From: an uncultured Fibrobacter sp.
GTDB lineage: Bacteria > Fibrobacterota > Fibrobacteria > Fibrobacterales > Fibrobacteraceae
Assembly: GCF_947305105.1 (NCBI RefSeq)
Contig: NZ_CAMZCS010000022.1
Span: 1-54,677, forward strand
DNA length: 54,677 nt
Direction of reading: 5' to 3'
Of the stretch, positions 16,945-25,576 are shown one piece after another. The notes beneath the pieces were generated by a model. The model made no database searches, was not told where the DNA came from, and saw only the letters and a program-made list of their open reading frames with translations. The translations under genes and the position numbers were made by a program. How positions within the stretch are numbered: the first letter of the stretch is position 1; each line of letters opens with the position of its first letter.

Positions 16945-17592
16945 ATGAGTATTGGACAACAATTACTGGATGTGCCGTTCGGCGATATGGTGGCTAGCCT
17001 GGGTATGGCAATTGCTGAGGCTCAGTGTGCCTTGGATCACAATTCCATCGAAATTTTAAAATTGATGGGTGAAGCGGATACGGTTGAACTGCCTATGGTT
17101 ACCATGTCTTATCGGAGTGGTCAAAATAATCGAGACAAAAATTATGGCATAGAAATTGTCGATACCCCGTACAAAACATCGATGATTGGAGCCGGTTTCC
17201 AGCCGACATTCTATCAGTTTGCTGAAACGGTAATCGAAGTGAAAATGGCAATTTCCATGAGCTATGAATCTTCTTCGGAACGTAATGTCAAAACGGAAAC
17301 TAAAACCAACAAGAAAAACTTCTGGAGAAATAAGTCTACAGCAAGAACGACTACGGTAGATGCAACTTATTCTAGCAAGTATAATTACAGTGCAGAAGGC
17401 TCAAGCTTGCTGAGAACTCGTTTGGTTCCTGTTCCGCCTAATACGATTATTGCGCAAGTGATTGATATGAGAAATCAGGCAATGAACAAGATTTTTGAAC
17501 TTGAATCTCAGCGTGTAACTGCTGAAATTGAAGCTGCTACTAAGAAGCTGGAAGAAGAGCAAACCTCTCCAACCTCTTCAACTAACGAATAA
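16945..17592 (+). CDS. DUF2589-like island protein, paralogue B
   Basis: A 215-residue paralogue of the preceding product. Shared blocks are the N-terminus SIGQQLLDVPFGDMVASL, helix MAIAEAQCALDHNSIEIL, beta segment GAGFQPTFYQFAETVIEVKM and closing YNYSAEGSSLLRTRLVPVPP. It differs by a basic, Lys/Arg/Thr-rich insert (residues ~113-140) where paralogue A has an Ala/Ser/Cys-rich one, so the same scaffold displays two different loops. The 72-nt gap upstream is nearly G-free. AAAGGAAAAA supplies the ribosome site. A hairpin at 17640-17682 follows and may end this first transcription block. Confidence 0.7.
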   Translation: MSIGQQLLDVPFGDMVASLGMAIAEAQCALDHNSIEILKLMGEADTVELPMVTMSYRSGQNNRDKNYGIEIVDTPYKTSMIGAGFQPTFYQFAETVIEVKMAISMSYESSSERNVKTETKTNKKNFWRNKSTARTTTVDATYSSKYNYSAEGSSLLRTRLVPVPPNTIIAQVIDMRNQAMNKIFELESQRVTAEIEAATKKLEEEQTSPTSSTNE

Positions 17593-17639
17593 AAATTCTA
17601 ATGATTTGATACCGATTGTGTCGAATCTTTAGCTTGTTA

Positions 17640-17682
17640 AAATGAGCATTTTTGATGAAAAAATCATTGAAAGTGCTCATTT
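17640..17682 (+). terminator. Possible terminator or attenuator inside the island
   Basis: AAATGAGCA pairs with TGCTCATTT, with an inner TGAT/ATCA pairing, followed a few bases later by TTTTT. It would separate the shared-module block from the rest of the island. Confidence 0.45.
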
Positions 17683-17709
17683 ACAAATTTTTCCCTTCGA
17701 TAAAAAAAT

Positions 17710-19566
17710 ATGAATGAAAATGAAATTATAGATGAATCGTTATTAGAAAATATCGAAGGCTTATTGTTTTCGGAAGAATATGCTGATTCCGAAGACAACT
17801 CGTCAATTATATCCGAAATAGCCGATGCGGATATTCCTGCAGAAGAAGAAAATTCCAATGGGGATGGCGAAGATGCCTCGGCGAAGGGTTCTGGCAAGAA
17901 TGATTCTCAAAAAGCAAATGTTAAAGAAAATGTCTTAAACATTGATTTTTCTGAGGATTTTTTTGAAAATGGATTTGGTTCTCTTGCTATAGAAAAAATA
18001 CGGGATTCCATAAGAGGTAATAGAGGCTCAAAACGTTTTTTTATAGAAAAAAACTCTATAAAAAAAGATGGATTGATAACGAATTTTCCTGTATGGACTT
18101 ATGATGATTCTGAAAGGTCTTCTTTTGATTCTTGTATGAAGGCTGGTCTTGGCATCAAGTCCTTGCGTGAATCTGTAGAAAATTTAAAAATTATTAATGC
18201 TCCAGTTGTTGATTTGGAAAAGTCTGTTTTTCCTGTGGAAAATGTCTCTACGGCGGGGGGTTCGCGTTATTCTGTGGGGACAAGCAAAGAAGTTGAAAGT
18301 CCTTCTGTATGTACGGAAAAATCTAAGGCTCCTATAGAAAAAAGTAGACCGATGATTGCCGCACCTATTAAGGAGCCTGATGTTTCTAAAAAAACAGAGC
18401 CATTTGCAAATCGAAAAAAGACAAAACTTCCCGCAAGAGAGGTTCTTGGCGTAGAAAAGCCGAACAAGGTCGAAACCAGCAAAGATGCAAAATTCAGCGC
18501 CATAAGTACGGGACCATCTAAGGCTTCTAGAGATTCTGAAAAAACGAGTGCGATGTCGAATTTCGAAAAGCCGAAATTCGTCGCAAGAGAAGTACTTGGC
18601 GTAGAAAAGCCGAGTAAGGCAGAATCCAGTAAAGACGCAAAATTCAGCGCCATAAGTACGGAATCGTTAAAGGCTTCTAGAGATTCTGAAAAGACAAATG
18701 TGATGGCGGATTTCGAGAAACCGAAAACCGTCGCCAGAGAGGTTCTTGGCGTAGAAAAGCCGAACAAGGCCGAAACCAACAAAGATGCAAAGTTCAGCGC
18801 CATAAATCCGGAACTGTCTAAAGCTTCTAGAAATTCTGAAAAGACAAGCGCGATGCCGGATTTCGATAAACCGAAAACCGTCGCCAGAGAGGTTCTTGGC
18901 GTAGAAAAGCCGAGTAAGGCAGAATCCAGTAAAGACGCAAAATTCAGCGCCATAAGTACGGAATCGTTAAAGGCTTCTAGAGATTCTGAAAAGACAAATG
19001 TGATGGCGGATTTCGAGAAACCGAGATTCGTCGCAAGTGAAGTGCTAGGCGTAGAGAAACCGAGTAAACCAGAAACCGGTAAAGAATCGAAATTCAACTC
19101 TATAAATACAGAACCTCCCAAGGCTTCTTCTATTAATCCTGAAAAATCAAGGGATTCTATAAATTCGGAAAAAGTAAAGCCCGCGCCCCAAAAAGATTTC
19201 GCTGAAATAAAGAGTGATTATAAAAACATTGCTTCGAATAGCGCTATTTCTATTACAGGTGATAGAAGTCTTAATATGACGTCATCTTGTTCTCAAAAAC
19301 AAGATGAAATGTTTTTTGATACCGATAATAACGGTAAAAGAAATGCTTTTGAAAACGGGTCTTTTAATGTATTAAGAAAAGGTATTTTCAAATATATGGT
19401 TCAAAAAAGAACATCTTTCTTTTCTTTGACGGAACGATCTTTGACTAAAAAGAATATCGATAATGCTTTCGAAAAAAAATCAAGGATTTCGATGTTTAGT
19501 GAAAAAAGAATTTCTGCTTATGATTGTATGAAGAATGATTTTAAACGTAAAAAGGAACTATTTTAA
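17710..19566 (+). CDS. Large low-complexity protein with five 50-residue tandem repeats
   Basis: A 618-residue protein of unknown function. The N-terminal ~80 residues are very acidic. Residues ~240-460 hold five tandem units of exactly 50 residues (150 bp, the GVEKP core of each unit near 18450, 18600, 18750, 18900 and 19050) built around AREVLGVEKPSKAESSKDAK and FSAIST. They are Lys/Ser/Glu-rich and probably disordered. The C-terminal ~90 residues are basic and aromatic (KYMVQKRTSFFSLTERS, ending KRKKELF). Charge therefore runs from acidic to basic. There is no clear ribosome site; the ATG follows an A-run. Its stop overlaps the next start (TAATG). A scaffold or tether role is speculative. 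Confidence 0.6.
   Translation: MNENEIIDESLLENIEGLLFSEEYADSEDNSSIISEIADADIPAEEENSNGDGEDASAKGSGKNDSQKANVKENVLNIDFSEDFFENGFGSLAIEKIRDSIRGNRGSKRFFIEKNSIKKDGLITNFPVWTYDDSERSSFDSCMKAGLGIKSLRESVENLKIINAPVVDLEKSVFPVENVSTAGGSRYSVGTSKEVESPSVCTEKSKAPIEKSRPMIAAPIKEPDVSKKTEPFANRKKTKLPAREVLGVEKPNKVETSKDAKFSAISTGPSKASRDSEKTSAMSNFEKPKFVAREVLGVEKPSKAESSKDAKFSAISTESLKASRDSEKTNVMADFEKPKTVAREVLGVEKPNKAETNKDAKFSAINPELSKASRNSEKTSAMPDFDKPKTVAREVLGVEKPSKAESSKDAKFSAISTESLKASRDSEKTNVMADFEKPRFVASEVLGVEKPSKPETGKESKFNSINTEPPKASSINPEKSRDSINSEKVKPAPQKDFAEIKSDYKNIASNSAISITGDRSLNMTSSCSQKQDEMFFDTDNNGKRNAFENGSFNVLRKGIFKYMVQKRTSFFSLTERSLTKKNIDNAFEKKSRISMFSEKRISAYDCMKNDFKRKKELF
18432..19081 (+). repeat. Five 150-bp coding tandem repeats
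   Basis: Five direct repeats with a 150-bp period. Units 2 and 4 (about 18601-18720 and 18901-19020) are identical over at least 120 bp, while units 1, 3 and 5 have diverged, indicating recent duplication or gene conversion. Confidence 0.9.
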
Positions 19567-20228
19567 TGGTAACAGTAGGATTTGATGAACAGATTGAATT
19601 AATTGTTAAACAATTAATTGAAAAAATTAATACTGCAATATCTTTTGCTTTAGATGAATCTAAAAGCTTTGAACAAGCTGAGTTGATTTTCAATGAAGCG
19701 ATTACAGTATTGGTGTATTATCAATGTGGCGATACCGCTGCGGAGCAACTTATAAATTTTTCAAAGATTGCCTATTTTAGGAAAGAATGTCGAAAAGCTT
19801 TGTTGTTTGCGTCTGATGCAGTCGAAAAAAGTACATCGGAGGAAATGCGAAATAAAGCTTTAGACAATATTCATAATATGGCTTTTAAATTATTGGAGTA
19901 TATTCTGATCAATGAGAATAGTAAGGAATGTATAACTTTTGAAGATGTACAAGGCTTTATTATGCCTCAGGATTATTGCTTGGCGTTGCAAAATGCTTAT
20001 GATGCGAAGACCCGTATTAAAACTAAAGAAGACCAAACTTTTCTTACGGGCGTATTGACCAAGCTTTCTTTAGAAATGCTGAGACAAGGCCTGAGACAAG
20101 AAAAAAACAAGAATTATGTGGATGCATTATTACTGTTGAGAACGGTTCTTCCTTTTTTGAATCCCAAAAGAGCGGAACTCGTAAGTAAAGAAATCGAAAA
20201 ATTGGAGAAACTGAATCATGAAAACTAA
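19566..20228 (+). CDS. Helical island protein, TPR-like
   Basis: A 220-residue, almost wholly helical protein with regularly spaced hydrophobic helices (EQIELIVKQLIEKINTAISF, RKALLFASDAVEKST, YCLALQNAYDA), compatible with degenerate TPR repeats. No signal peptide, membrane segment or catalytic motif is seen. The start is translationally coupled to the preceding gene (TAATG), and its end overlaps the next gene by 11 nt, so the three products are made together. It probably mediates protein-protein contacts; family and partner are unknown. Confidence 0.6.
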   Translation: MVTVGFDEQIELIVKQLIEKINTAISFALDESKSFEQAELIFNEAITVLVYYQCGDTAAEQLINFSKIAYFRKECRKALLFASDAVEKSTSEEMRNKALDNIHNMAFKLLEYILINENSKECITFEDVQGFIMPQDYCLALQNAYDAKTRIKTKEDQTFLTGVLTKLSLEMLRQGLRQEKNKNYVDALLLLRTVLPFLNPKRAELVSKEIEKLEKLNHEN

Positions 20229-20820
20229 TCCGTTGCAAAACATTGCCGATACCCTTCTTAAAATGGATAAAAAAGCGGCGCTATTTTTGGCTGATCAAAA
20301 CTATGATGAAGCGCTTAATGCTTATGAAGAAATATTAAAGGCGCAAGAACAACTGAAATTGGAAAAACTTTGCGGCCAGACTTTGTTGAATATTGCCAAC
20401 ATATACATGGTTCTAAATGATTATGATAAAGCCTTTGAATGTATAAATAAAGCCGCTTCGTTAAAAACAATGCAAACGAATAATAATGATAGGGGTAATC
20501 TTAAACTTTGTTATGCCAATTGCTTGTTTAAGTTGGGTAAGGCGAAAGAAGCTGAATCAGAATTGAAAAAAGAACTGGTGAAAAATTACAGCAAAACATT
20601 GTATGGTAAAATGGAATTGATGCTGTTTTCATATTATATGGAAATCAATAACAAGGCCGCCGCAAGGACGAGTGTTGATAAAGCGATAAATCATTTTAAA
20701 CTGGACAAAAATACCAATGAATTGTTACGTGCTTTGCATGCCCGTGTCAATTATTTTAAATCAGTTGGCCAAGAACACTATGCCCGTTATGATGAAATTG
20801 AAATTGAAAGATTAATGTAA
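20218..20820 (+). CDS. TPR-repeat island protein
   Basis: A 200-residue protein with recognisable TPR units: LADQNYDEALNAYEEILKAQ, then LLNIANIYMVLNDYDKAFEC and YANCLFKLGKAKEAESELKK. TPR proteins usually act as adaptors in multiprotein assemblies. The gene overlaps the preceding one by 11 nt; the upstream LEKLN codons supply a GGAG-like site. No signal peptide is seen, and it lies 20 nt before the DUF6765-like gene. Together with the previous product it may form the adaptor part of the island system. Confidence 0.7.
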   Translation: MKTNPLQNIADTLLKMDKKAALFLADQNYDEALNAYEEILKAQEQLKLEKLCGQTLLNIANIYMVLNDYDKAFECINKAASLKTMQTNNNDRGNLKLCYANCLFKLGKAKEAESELKKELVKNYSKTLYGKMELMLFSYYMEINNKAAARTSVDKAINHFKLDKNTNELLRALHARVNYFKSVGQEHYARYDEIEIERLM

Positions 20821-20840
20821 AATTAAAAGGAGAATAATAA

Positions 20841-22736
20841 ATGAACTTAGACAGTCATTATTATGGAACGTATTTTATCGCAAGACAAGCAGGATGGAGT
20901 AATGAAGATGCTTGCAAAATCGCTTGGGCGGCAGAAACGGTTGATCAAGCATATTTAACGGAGTTGTCGAAATTATATAAAACAAAAAATTCAGATGCAG
21001 AAAAGAAGAATGTAGCACGAGTAACAACAATTCTGGATCCTTGGGATGATATGCGGAAAACCAAAACCTTTACGTATGCGTATAGGTATTGGATTATGTT
21101 CTCGTGGATGCCATTTCATTTCTTGCCCGAAATTCCCTCGAAGACACTAGATATTCCTGAGTTAGAATCAAATGTTGAATTTAAAAAATTAAATGACTCA
21201 GAAAGAGCACACGCCAAATTAAGTGAAAATATTTATAAAGAAGATTTTTTGCAAATATGCAAAACATCAACGAATTTGTGTAAAGAAATGATTGAAAAGG
21301 CTAAGAGTGTTTATAATGAGATTATGAACTATATTAAGCAGAATCTTCAATCGACTAATGATGAATATACCCCAGATGCTAATCAAATACAAGCGTATTG
21401 CGAAAGAAAGAGAGATGAAGCTTTGTTTAGAATAGGAATCTGCATGCATGTTTTGGCTGACACATGGTCTCATCAAGGGTTTTGCGGTAATGGTGATGTT
21501 TTTATAAACAATGTTAATGTTACAAAGAAAAATGAATATACTGATGAAGATGGAACAAAGATGTGGTTGGGGGATGCTTTTGCTGTAAGTGACTGTCATG
21601 TTTTTTCCACTTATTGGGCAGGGCATGGTACGGCATTGCATAATCCCGATATTCCAGCAATGGATTATAAGTATAAACATCCATACTCAAATATTGAGAT
21701 ACATGCAAACAATGTAGATCGTTTTTTAAAAGCGTTCTATCAAATGTATGTATCGCTTCGCTATATTTGCAATGATGAAAATAATTTTACGTTAGACGAA
21801 AATAGTGATAAGTTAAAGAACATAAAGCTTCAACAAAAAAACGAAAATTTATATAATATTTTAGAAAAAATTTTCAAAAACAGCAAAAAATATGAGGACA
21901 AAGACGAGGAAAATAAATGCACGGAATGGAAGAATGTGCTTCGCGAAATGTATGGAGAAAATAATTACTGTCCCAAATACTGTTTAACAGAATCAAACTC
22001 TTACAAAAAACTAGAAATTTTTTTGCATCCTGCGGAAGATCATCGAAATTTCATCATGGAAAAGATGGGATATGAAAACAAAATCCCAGTAATAACGAAA
22101 ATTATAGATAGCCTTGTTAATGGATCCTCAATAAATGATATCAAAATGGATTCTGATGGAAATGAACTTAAAAATGCGGATGAAAATAATGTTATTAGAG
22201 TTGACGTAACAGATTTTGATGATAAGTTAACATCGTATTTTGCAAAAGAGATGAAGAAGTTCGACGCAGTTAAAGTTGATGTAACAGATTTCAATGGTAT
22301 ATCAACATCATATTTTGCAAAAGAGATGAAGAAGTCCGACGCAGTTAAAGTTGATATAACAGATTTCAATGGTATATCAACATCATATTTTGCCAAAAAA
22401 GTAAATACAAAAGAAACGAATGCACAAGTTTATTATTTGGCAAGCGCTGACGATATTCCCGACACTGATTCAAATCCATCGTCAAGTCCCTCAACGGAGG
22501 CCTCTGCTGTAGCCTTAAATGATGGATCTTCAACCGATTCAAATCCTTCAAATGGAGGTAGTTCGACGGTTGCGTCAAATGGAGAAGCGAATTCAAGTTC
22601 TAATGGTAGTAATAATGGGGGTAATGTTACTATAGCTTCAAATAGTTATAATTCCGGTGTTTACGATTATAATCCAATTGGTGATTTCCATTATAATTTA
22701 GGCCCAAATTGTAAGGGCGATTCGAGAAATGCATAA
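20841..22736 (+). CDS. DUF6765-like predicted metal-dependent protein with repeat tail
   Basis: A 631-residue protein. The N-terminus DSHYYGTYFIARQAGWSNED and the later CMHVLADTWSHQGFCG block (residues ~200-217) match the DUF6765 pattern as I remember it, reminiscent of the His/Asp metal sites of zinc-dependent phospholipase C-like folds. Enzymatic activity is inferred. Residues ~454-520 hold three 25-residue repeats around VDVTDFNGISTSYFAKEMKK. The last ~100 residues are Ser/Asn/Gly-rich and end NLGPNCKGDSRNA, like a display or linker tail. No signal peptide is present, which is odd for such a tail. An AGGAGAA site precedes the ATG. Confidence 0.65.
   Translation: MNLDSHYYGTYFIARQAGWSNEDACKIAWAAETVDQAYLTELSKLYKTKNSDAEKKNVARVTTILDPWDDMRKTKTFTYAYRYWIMFSWMPFHFLPEIPSKTLDIPELESNVEFKKLNDSERAHAKLSENIYKEDFLQICKTSTNLCKEMIEKAKSVYNEIMNYIKQNLQSTNDEYTPDANQIQAYCERKRDEALFRIGICMHVLADTWSHQGFCGNGDVFINNVNVTKKNEYTDEDGTKMWLGDAFAVSDCHVFSTYWAGHGTALHNPDIPAMDYKYKHPYSNIEIHANNVDRFLKAFYQMYVSLRYICNDENNFTLDENSDKLKNIKLQQKNENLYNILEKIFKNSKKYEDKDEENKCTEWKNVLREMYGENNYCPKYCLTESNSYKKLEIFLHPAEDHRNFIMEKMGYENKIPVITKIIDSLVNGSSINDIKMDSDGNELKNADENNVIRVDVTDFDDKLTSYFAKEMKKFDAVKVDVTDFNGISTSYFAKEMKKSDAVKVDITDFNGISTSYFAKKVNTKETNAQVYYLASADDIPDTDSNPSSSPSTEASAVALNDGSSTDSNPSNGGSSTVASNGEANSSSNGSNNGGNVTIASNSYNSGVYDYNPIGDFHYNLGPNCKGDSRNA
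22201..22409 (+). repeat. Three 75-bp coding repeats
   Basis: Units begin at 22201, 22276 and 22351, each encoding VD(V/I)TDF...SYFAK. Units 2 and 3 are almost identical over their first ~50 bp. The third is cut short after about 58 bp. Confidence 0.85.
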
Positions 22737-22791
22737 TTGTTTGTGAAAAAAATAATGGCTATTTGGCTTTTGAAAAGGTTGTTGTCTAATT

Positions 22792-25530
22792 ATGAACAAA
22801 ATTTATTACAATCAAATTGAGCTTCTTGAATGGAATCAATTGTGTGTTTCGGTGAAGGATATGCCTGAGAACATACTTGCGGAAGCTTCGGGAAATGTTG
22901 TATTTCTTGCAAGAAAATTTTTTAATAGTGTGCTTAAGAGAAATGTATCAGTTCGTTTTTTTTTGCAGGTATTACTACATGAGTTTGTTCATATTTACCA
23001 ACAAGCAATTTTATCTTCTAAAATGCAAAGAGCAGAATTTGATGCTTTTATAGAAGAAAATCAGAATCAATTGGAATACGAAGCGTCTATAATTGCGCAA
23101 AGACTTGTTTTGACTGGAGAATGGAAAAAAATTTTAGGCATGTTTTTTTCAAAAAAAAATGCTGGGCGGCTTGGTCTTTGTTGCTATAGAAATGTGAAAC
23201 CGCTTACATGGGCTGTTGATGGGTATGCTTCGGCTTATATTAAAAATGGTAGCAAACATGTTGATCAATATAAAAAAACTATAGAGACGCTTTCTAAGGA
23301 TTATCCAGATGATTTGACAAAAATGTATTTGGATGTACAAACTGATTGTAAGGTTACTGGAATTCATGAAACATTTACTGTGGACGCTTTGGGGAAATTG
23401 CTGGATGATTTGTCCGCTTCTGTTCGTTTTAAAACAGCATTTGATGATGGGATAATAGAACGACATAACAATCTTGTTCGTCAAATTAATAAATGTAATG
23501 ATCAGATTAAAGCGTTGAAAATGTGGCATGATGAACTACTAAAAGAATCTTCTGAAAATGATATGACTCTTTTGTTGCAAGTGGATAAAGAAATTGAAGA
23601 CTGTGAAGATCAAATAAAAAAATATAAGGATCTAATAAAAATTAATCCAAATCAGCCTGTTGAATGGAATGAAAAATCTTATGTGGTGAAGACAGATGTA
23701 CATGCTTTTCGTGGAAATGGAAAGTGTACTGCTGTTGAATTTAATGCAATTGCTGATTCTGTTAGAACAGGAATTCGCGAAACTACATACATAAAACGTT
23801 TAAAAGATGAAGATGTATATGTTCTTATAAAACAAAAAAGTTCTTTTGCTGATGAACCTGTATTAAGAAAGTTAGATATGTCGTCTGTTATTTTGGGCTC
23901 TAGTGTAAATGACAGATTTCATTATGGCAATGTTGCGTTTGGAATACATTATATTGCGGAAGATGATTCGTTCTTAAATTCAAGTCATCATGGATTTATG
24001 CAATTTCTGCATTCAATGGATTGCAGTGGTGGCAATCGTCAATTAAATAGAAAAAAAATATTACGTTGGATGGAATTTTGTATAGATGTTTTCTATAATA
24101 TTGAGGTTGAACCCATCAATATTGATAGTGGTAAAAGAAAAAAAATTCAAGAATTGTCTTTTATTGATTATTTGACATTGATTGATGAAAAGGATGTTTT
24201 TTGGGCTATGATTGGAGAGATGCTCAAAAGTTCTGATAAAAATTTCCCTGTACAATATAAACCAAATACACAAAAAACTGAAGATGATCAAATTGAATTT
24301 GGACATAAAATTGTCGATTTTTTGAAAGAGCATGCAACATATCTTGTCGATGAATGGTATTGTGATGAAATTTGTATCAATTTCAAAGTTGAAAAGAAAT
24401 CAATGAGTTCTTTTGCTCAAATGACTATTGGAGAATTTTTTGGAAATAATTCCAAATTAGATGCGGGATCGGTTGCTTTAGGAATGGCTGTTCATATAAT
24501 CCAAGATAGCTTTGTTCCTTCGCATTCGAAAAGGTGTTTTAATCCATTTCAAGTCTTTCCATATGACGATTCGTTTGAGGTTGATGTTAAAAGTGAAGAA
24601 GATAATATTTCTATTAATATTGATGTTTTCAACATTGAGGAGTTTAAGGTATATGAAAAAAATTATGAGAAGAAAACGGATGGTATTGAAAAACAAAAAA
24701 AATTTCGCGATTATTTGACATTGATGGCGCCTCCCATAATTTTGTTTGCAGATTATAGTGAACAAGATGATAAAAAACATCAGCATGCAGATGTTTTTAT
24801 AAGGCCCTATCTTGTGGCTAATGGAAATGTTCAAAATAACTATGTAAATCCAAATGCAAAGTCTGGTAATAACCATACAGAATTTTATAAACATACATTA
24901 AATGCTGACATGGCGAGAGATTGCTCGGAAGCATTTTTATATATGGCTGTTGTTGGATATAGTAAAAAAGATATTATTGCTTTTGTGAAAGGTCTTTATA
25001 AATTGGCAGATCGTAACAAAATATTAAACAATACTCGTTCTGGTTTTCAGTATCAAAAAGAAGGAATTAAGGAGAGTGAGCAACTTTTGTGTTATAACAC
25101 AAAGCAAACATTAGTTATTCGTTCGATTATATATAAAAAAATGATTCAGAATATAAACGAAATGATATTAGACGTGGTCAAATCGTTTCCTTTCGATTTT
25201 ATTAGAAATAAGGGAAAGAAAATCGAAGGGTATTTAAAAAAAATAGATTTGATTAATAAATCATTTAGTGAAATATTAGATGACTGTATTTATATAAACA
25301 AGGAAATATGTTCTAAAGATGGTGATCCGTTGAAAAATCAAATGCGAAGTGGTGGGAAAGTCGTATTAAAACAGTTGTATGAAGAAATGATAAAATGTTG
25401 CAATAGTTGCGAACGCGTATTGGATTATTATGTGGGATGGAATAAATATAAAAATGACATGATAAAAAAAAGAATAAGTGCCTTTATTCAAGTAAGTTCG
25501 TTGGTGAATAACCTGAAAAAAGAATTATAA
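22792..25530 (+). CDS. Large protein with DUF4157-like HExxH site and a second His/Asp metal site
   Basis: A 912-residue protein. Residues 63-67 read HEFVH within LQVLLHEFVHIYQQ, followed ~27 residues later by LEYEASIIAQR; this arrangement (HExxH, then a Glu-rich E-x-E-A) resembles DUF4157-type metallopeptidases. A second region, residues ~370-600, has GIHYIAEDDSF, SSHHGFMQFLHSMDC and GMAVHIIQDSFVPSHSKR. The last resembles the HxxxDxxxPxH block of phospholipase C-like hydrolases and is partly parallel to the preceding gene product. The C-terminal third is helical and lysine-rich. No signal peptide or membrane helix is seen, so it acts inside the cell or uses a dedicated export route. Substrates are unknown. 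Confidence 0.6.
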   Translation: MNKIYYNQIELLEWNQLCVSVKDMPENILAEASGNVVFLARKFFNSVLKRNVSVRFFLQVLLHEFVHIYQQAILSSKMQRAEFDAFIEENQNQLEYEASIIAQRLVLTGEWKKILGMFFSKKNAGRLGLCCYRNVKPLTWAVDGYASAYIKNGSKHVDQYKKTIETLSKDYPDDLTKMYLDVQTDCKVTGIHETFTVDALGKLLDDLSASVRFKTAFDDGIIERHNNLVRQINKCNDQIKALKMWHDELLKESSENDMTLLLQVDKEIEDCEDQIKKYKDLIKINPNQPVEWNEKSYVVKTDVHAFRGNGKCTAVEFNAIADSVRTGIRETTYIKRLKDEDVYVLIKQKSSFADEPVLRKLDMSSVILGSSVNDRFHYGNVAFGIHYIAEDDSFLNSSHHGFMQFLHSMDCSGGNRQLNRKKILRWMEFCIDVFYNIEVEPINIDSGKRKKIQELSFIDYLTLIDEKDVFWAMIGEMLKSSDKNFPVQYKPNTQKTEDDQIEFGHKIVDFLKEHATYLVDEWYCDEICINFKVEKKSMSSFAQMTIGEFFGNNSKLDAGSVALGMAVHIIQDSFVPSHSKRCFNPFQVFPYDDSFEVDVKSEEDNISINIDVFNIEEFKVYEKNYEKKTDGIEKQKKFRDYLTLMAPPIILFADYSEQDDKKHQHADVFIRPYLVANGNVQNNYVNPNAKSGNNHTEFYKHTLNADMARDCSEAFLYMAVVGYSKKDIIAFVKGLYKLADRNKILNNTRSGFQYQKEGIKESEQLLCYNTKQTLVIRSIIYKKMIQNINEMILDVVKSFPFDFIRNKGKKIEGYLKKIDLINKSFSEILDDCIYINKEICSKDGDPLKNQMRSGGKVVLKQLYEEMIKCCNSCERVLDYYVGWNKYKNDMIKKRISAFIQVSSLVNNLKKEL

Positions 25531-25576
25531 ATGAAATTATATGCACACATCCTCTTCCCCAAAAAGGAATTATATA

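Noticed and set aside
18432-19081. 150-bp repeats as a possible CRISPR array
   Set aside because: The repeats are long, contiguous and in frame within one ORF, with no spacers and no cas genes.
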